Source of the DNA: Halobacteriales archaeon QH_7_65_31
GTDB lineage: Archaea; Halobacteriota; Halobacteria; Halobacteriales; Haloarculaceae
NCBI GenBank assembly: GCA_003021785.1
Contig: PXQU01000014.1
Location: 1 to 64,000 of the forward strand
Direction: 5' to 3'
DNA: 64,000 nt
Shown: piece after piece, positions 62,201-64,000 of the stretch
Numbering within the stretch: the stretch's first letter is position 1
Layout of the letters: each line of letters begins with the position of its first letter
Position numbers and translations under genes: made by a program
Notes under the pieces: model-generated
What the model was told of the DNA's origin: nothing
Seen by the model: the letters and a program-made list of their open reading frames with translations, nothing else
The model's database searches: none

Positions 62201-62207
62201 ATTTTAT
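62201..62207 (+). promoter_or_regulatory. TATA-like element of the PLD-ATPase gene
   Basis: ATTTTAT about 25-31 nt before the ATG at 62232, fitting a leaderless transcript. Confidence 0.5.
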
Positions 62208-62231
62208 TCGCTTCAGACTGTTGCCGTTTGT

Positions 62232-64000
62232 ATGGACGAACTGACAGCGAATATCTCGTTCGACCGATTCGCAGACATGCCGGAATTCTACGGCTCCGGT
62301 GCTGCGGAATACCGTCTGGCGATGGTGAAAGAGCGTGCTGATTTTCTCGATCTGTTCGCAAGCGCTCGTCACGTGGACGCCGTGACGTACGCGGAAACGC
62401 CCGATCTGATGGTGAAAATGCTAACCGAGTACGACATCGGATCTCTGGACGTACTCATCGGGAACGCCGAAGACTACGCGGACCAGGTGAACGAAGTCTC
62501 GACAGCGAGGTCGCTCGTGCGACTGCGACAGGACGACCGACTCACGATTCGATTGAAGAACCGGAAGACCGTCCACTCGAAGATCTACCGGATCGTCATG
62601 CCGGACGACACGGTGAAGCTCGTCCAAGGGTCGGCGAACCTCTCTCGGAACTCCTGGGAATACCACACGAACCAGATCTCCGTCATTACGACCGATGTCG
62701 GGACCGAACTGGACGAGGAGTTCGAGCGGTTCATCGATGAGTACCGCGACGGGTACAGCGACCAGACACTCCTCGAAGGGCTCGTCGAAGCGCTGGAGGA
62801 GGCGGATTCACCGGAGGAGCGAGAGAACCGTATCGAGTACTGGGTTGGTGCGGGTGACCTTGACGTGAGCGACACTGCTGCCCTGAATCAGGACGCTGTT
62901 GAGGACCTGAAAGACGTCGCCGACCAAGTCACCGCCGTCGTTGACGACCCTGAGGAGGCCGACGAGACAGTCGCGTTTGTCGAAGACCCCGAGAACGCCG
63001 ACCGCAACGTCATCGAACCAGAGGACTCCTCGGACGAGGACGACTCACCCAATGCTCCGGACAAGGACGATTCTCCGGATGTCGGACTCGTTGAGTCAGA
63101 TCACGAGACGGGGTTGACGGATGGACTCGACCGACCGCGGGTTCGTGCGCCCGACGAGAAGATACGGATGGGAACCAGCAAGGTGGACAAAGACACTGCC
63201 GACGAGTTCGGGGCCGGGCTCCGCGACCGTGGCGCGACCGTTGAGGACCACAGCATCACCGCGCCGCTGAGCGCGTACAACAATCAGGTCAAGGAATCGA
63301 CGTCCATCCCGACGATGTCCGTCCTCCCAGAGGCAGAGCAAGTCGTGATTGGTGAGGACGACGAGATGATTCTCGTCGCTACCGACGAGCCGACCCCCGA
63401 AGTCCTGGATCATTGCCTCGAAACCATCGAAGACTACATCGAGACCGTCCAGAACCACGGTCACACGCAATCCGAGACTGCAGTGATGGCGCAGATGTAC
63501 GAGGCGTTCCTCTACGGGTTCTGGGCCCCGTTCGCCAACCAGTACGCCGAGGCACTGTCGTCACCGTCACGGACGCTGGACAACGTCTTGCAGCACCTCT
63601 ACATCGAAGGGAAGAGCGACGCGGGGAAGGACAAACTCACCGAGTACATCCTGCGACTCGTCTCCGACAACACGGTCATCTCTGGGGTAGACGCAGACGA
63701 CGTCGGCGTCAAGGAAGTCCGCGGCGTCCGCGAGTGGGACACGTGCTTCCCGTACGCCATCATCGACGCCGAAAAAGAGAAGATCCAGCGGTGGAGCCCG
63801 ATCCGAAACTACTGGGGCGACTGGACACCCACCAGCGTCGATCAGCCGTGCCTCATCTTCACCACCAACGACGCACTCCCAAAATCCGAGTTCCGGAACC
63901 GAATGAAAATCCTGAGCATGGACGTCTCTTTCCCTTCCAACCCGGAGGATCCAGGCTTCCGCGAAGCGCAAAAAGACCTCTCGGGCGTTCTGGAACGGCA
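62232..64000 (+). CDS. PLD-like nuclease domain fused to P-loop ATPase domain (3' end beyond window)
   Basis: The open frame runs from the ATG at 62232 to the window edge: 589 codons, no stop, so the protein is longer. N-terminal domain (to about residue 205): a phospholipase-D-type nuclease with His115-x-Lys117 (TVHSKIY) and Gly133-Ser134-x-Asn136 (QGSANLS), the HKD pattern of PLD-fold nucleases, though the usual Asp after HxK is not in place. Residues about 206-300 are a disordered acidic linker (many Asp/Glu/Pro/Ser). From about 450: an ATPase domain with Walker-A-like GKSDAGKD (460-467), Walker-B-like AIIDAE (512 Asp, 514 Glu), and sensor-like TTN (544-546) with two Arg after it. Composition is lower-GC and A-rich compared with the core genome. 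No exact family recognised; defence role is inferred. Confidence 0.7.
   Translation, partial: MDELTANISFDRFADMPEFYGSGAAEYRLAMVKERADFLDLFASARHVDAVTYAETPDLMVKMLTEYDIGSLDVLIGNAEDYADQVNEVSTARSLVRLRQDDRLTIRLKNRKTVHSKIYRIVMPDDTVKLVQGSANLSRNSWEYHTNQISVITTDVGTELDEEFERFIDEYRDGYSDQTLLEGLVEALEEADSPEERENRIEYWVGAGDLDVSDTAALNQDAVEDLKDVADQVTAVVDDPEEADETVAFVEDPENADRNVIEPEDSSDEDDSPNAPDKDDSPDVGLVESDHETGLTDGLDRPRVRAPDEKIRMGTSKVDKDTADEFGAGLRDRGATVEDHSITAPLSAYNNQVKESTSIPTMSVLPEAEQVVIGEDDEMILVATDEPTPEVLDHCLETIEDYIETVQNHGHTQSETAVMAQMYEAFLYGFWAPFANQYAEALSSPSRTLDNVLQHLYIEGKSDAGKDKLTEYILRLVSDNTVISGVDADDVGVKEVRGVREWDTCFPYAIIDAEKEKIQRWSPIRNYWGDWTPTSVDQPCLIFTTNDALPKSEFRNRMKILSMDVSFPSNPEDPGFREAQKDLSGVLER

Larger units (their letters stand above)
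61651..62231. other. Gene-free region with a 12-bp periodic repeat
   Basis: 581 bp with no reliable gene before the PLD-ATPase gene. It contains the 12-bp repeat array at 61878-61943, a long CTCAGAAC...GAGCC-type AT-moderate stretch, and the likely promoter of the next gene (ATTTTATTCG at 62201). Possible decayed element DNA. Confidence 0.5.

Noticed and set aside
63096-63971. Minus-strand open frames opposite the PLD-ATPase gene
   Set aside because: They are shadows of the plus-strand gene, which has clear domain motifs and an unbroken 589-codon frame.
1-64000. CRISPR arrays, rRNA genes, insertion sequences with transposase
   Set aside because: No direct-repeat/spacer pattern, rRNA segment or transposase signature was found.

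Overview
The window is high-GC DNA from a halophilic archaeon (class Halobacteria); the genus cannot be fixed. Evidence: very acidic proteins, archaeal-only genes (PurO-type IMP cyclohydrolase, CarS, L39e, L31e, LX, aIF6, prefoldin alpha, SRP54/FtsY), Tat-type lipoprotein signals, and TATA-like boxes about 25-28 nt upstream of start codons, as expected for leaderless haloarchaeal mRNAs.

Positions 1-52500 are ordinary, tightly packed core chromosome. In order: a shortened phosphotransferase, HAD phosphatase, squalene/phytoene synthase, FAD oxidoreductase, tRNA-Gln, HNH protein, AIR-synthase-like protein, IMP cyclohydrolase, metallophosphoesterase and aspartate kinase; a KaiC-like signalling ATPase, a membrane Fe-S HdrDE-like oxidoreductase and a biotin ECF transporter (bioY-ATPase-EcfT); MATE pump, citrate synthase, MFS, PhoU/TrkA_C regulator, uracil phosphoribosyltransferase, CobW GTPase, ArsA ATPase and CstA; a five-gene branched-chain amino-acid ABC operon; then scattered tetrapyrrole genes (hemC-cobA-hemD operon, hemL, hemB), proline dehydrogenase, CarS, pyrE, and a translation/secretion operon (rpl39e, rpl31e, aIF6, rplX, pfdA, ftsY) followed by an S9 peptidase, a ferritin-like protein and SRP54.

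At 52651 is a tRNA-Phe gene that serves as an integration site. From 52725 to 61509 lies an integrated element of lower GC content: zinc-ribbon membrane protein, ribbon-helix-helix protein, SF3 helicase/primase-like protein, phiH1-type repressor, a helix-hairpin-helix protein, five unrecognised cargo genes, and a tyrosine integrase. It ends in a 3'-tRNA-Phe copy (attR) with a paired change in the T-stem. A second 22-bp copy lies 120 bp further on, so more than one insertion has occurred here. Beyond it is a gene-poor stretch with a 12-bp periodic repeat, then a large gene cut by the window edge that joins a phospholipase-D-like nuclease domain to a P-loop ATPase domain, probably an antiviral or anti-plasmid effector.

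The most notable points are that PLD-ATPase gene, the unknown cargo genes of the element with their four GTGAC-N4-GTGAC motifs, the tandem att sites, and an apparent 49-nt deletion that breaks the reading frame of the otherwise universal aIF6 gene.
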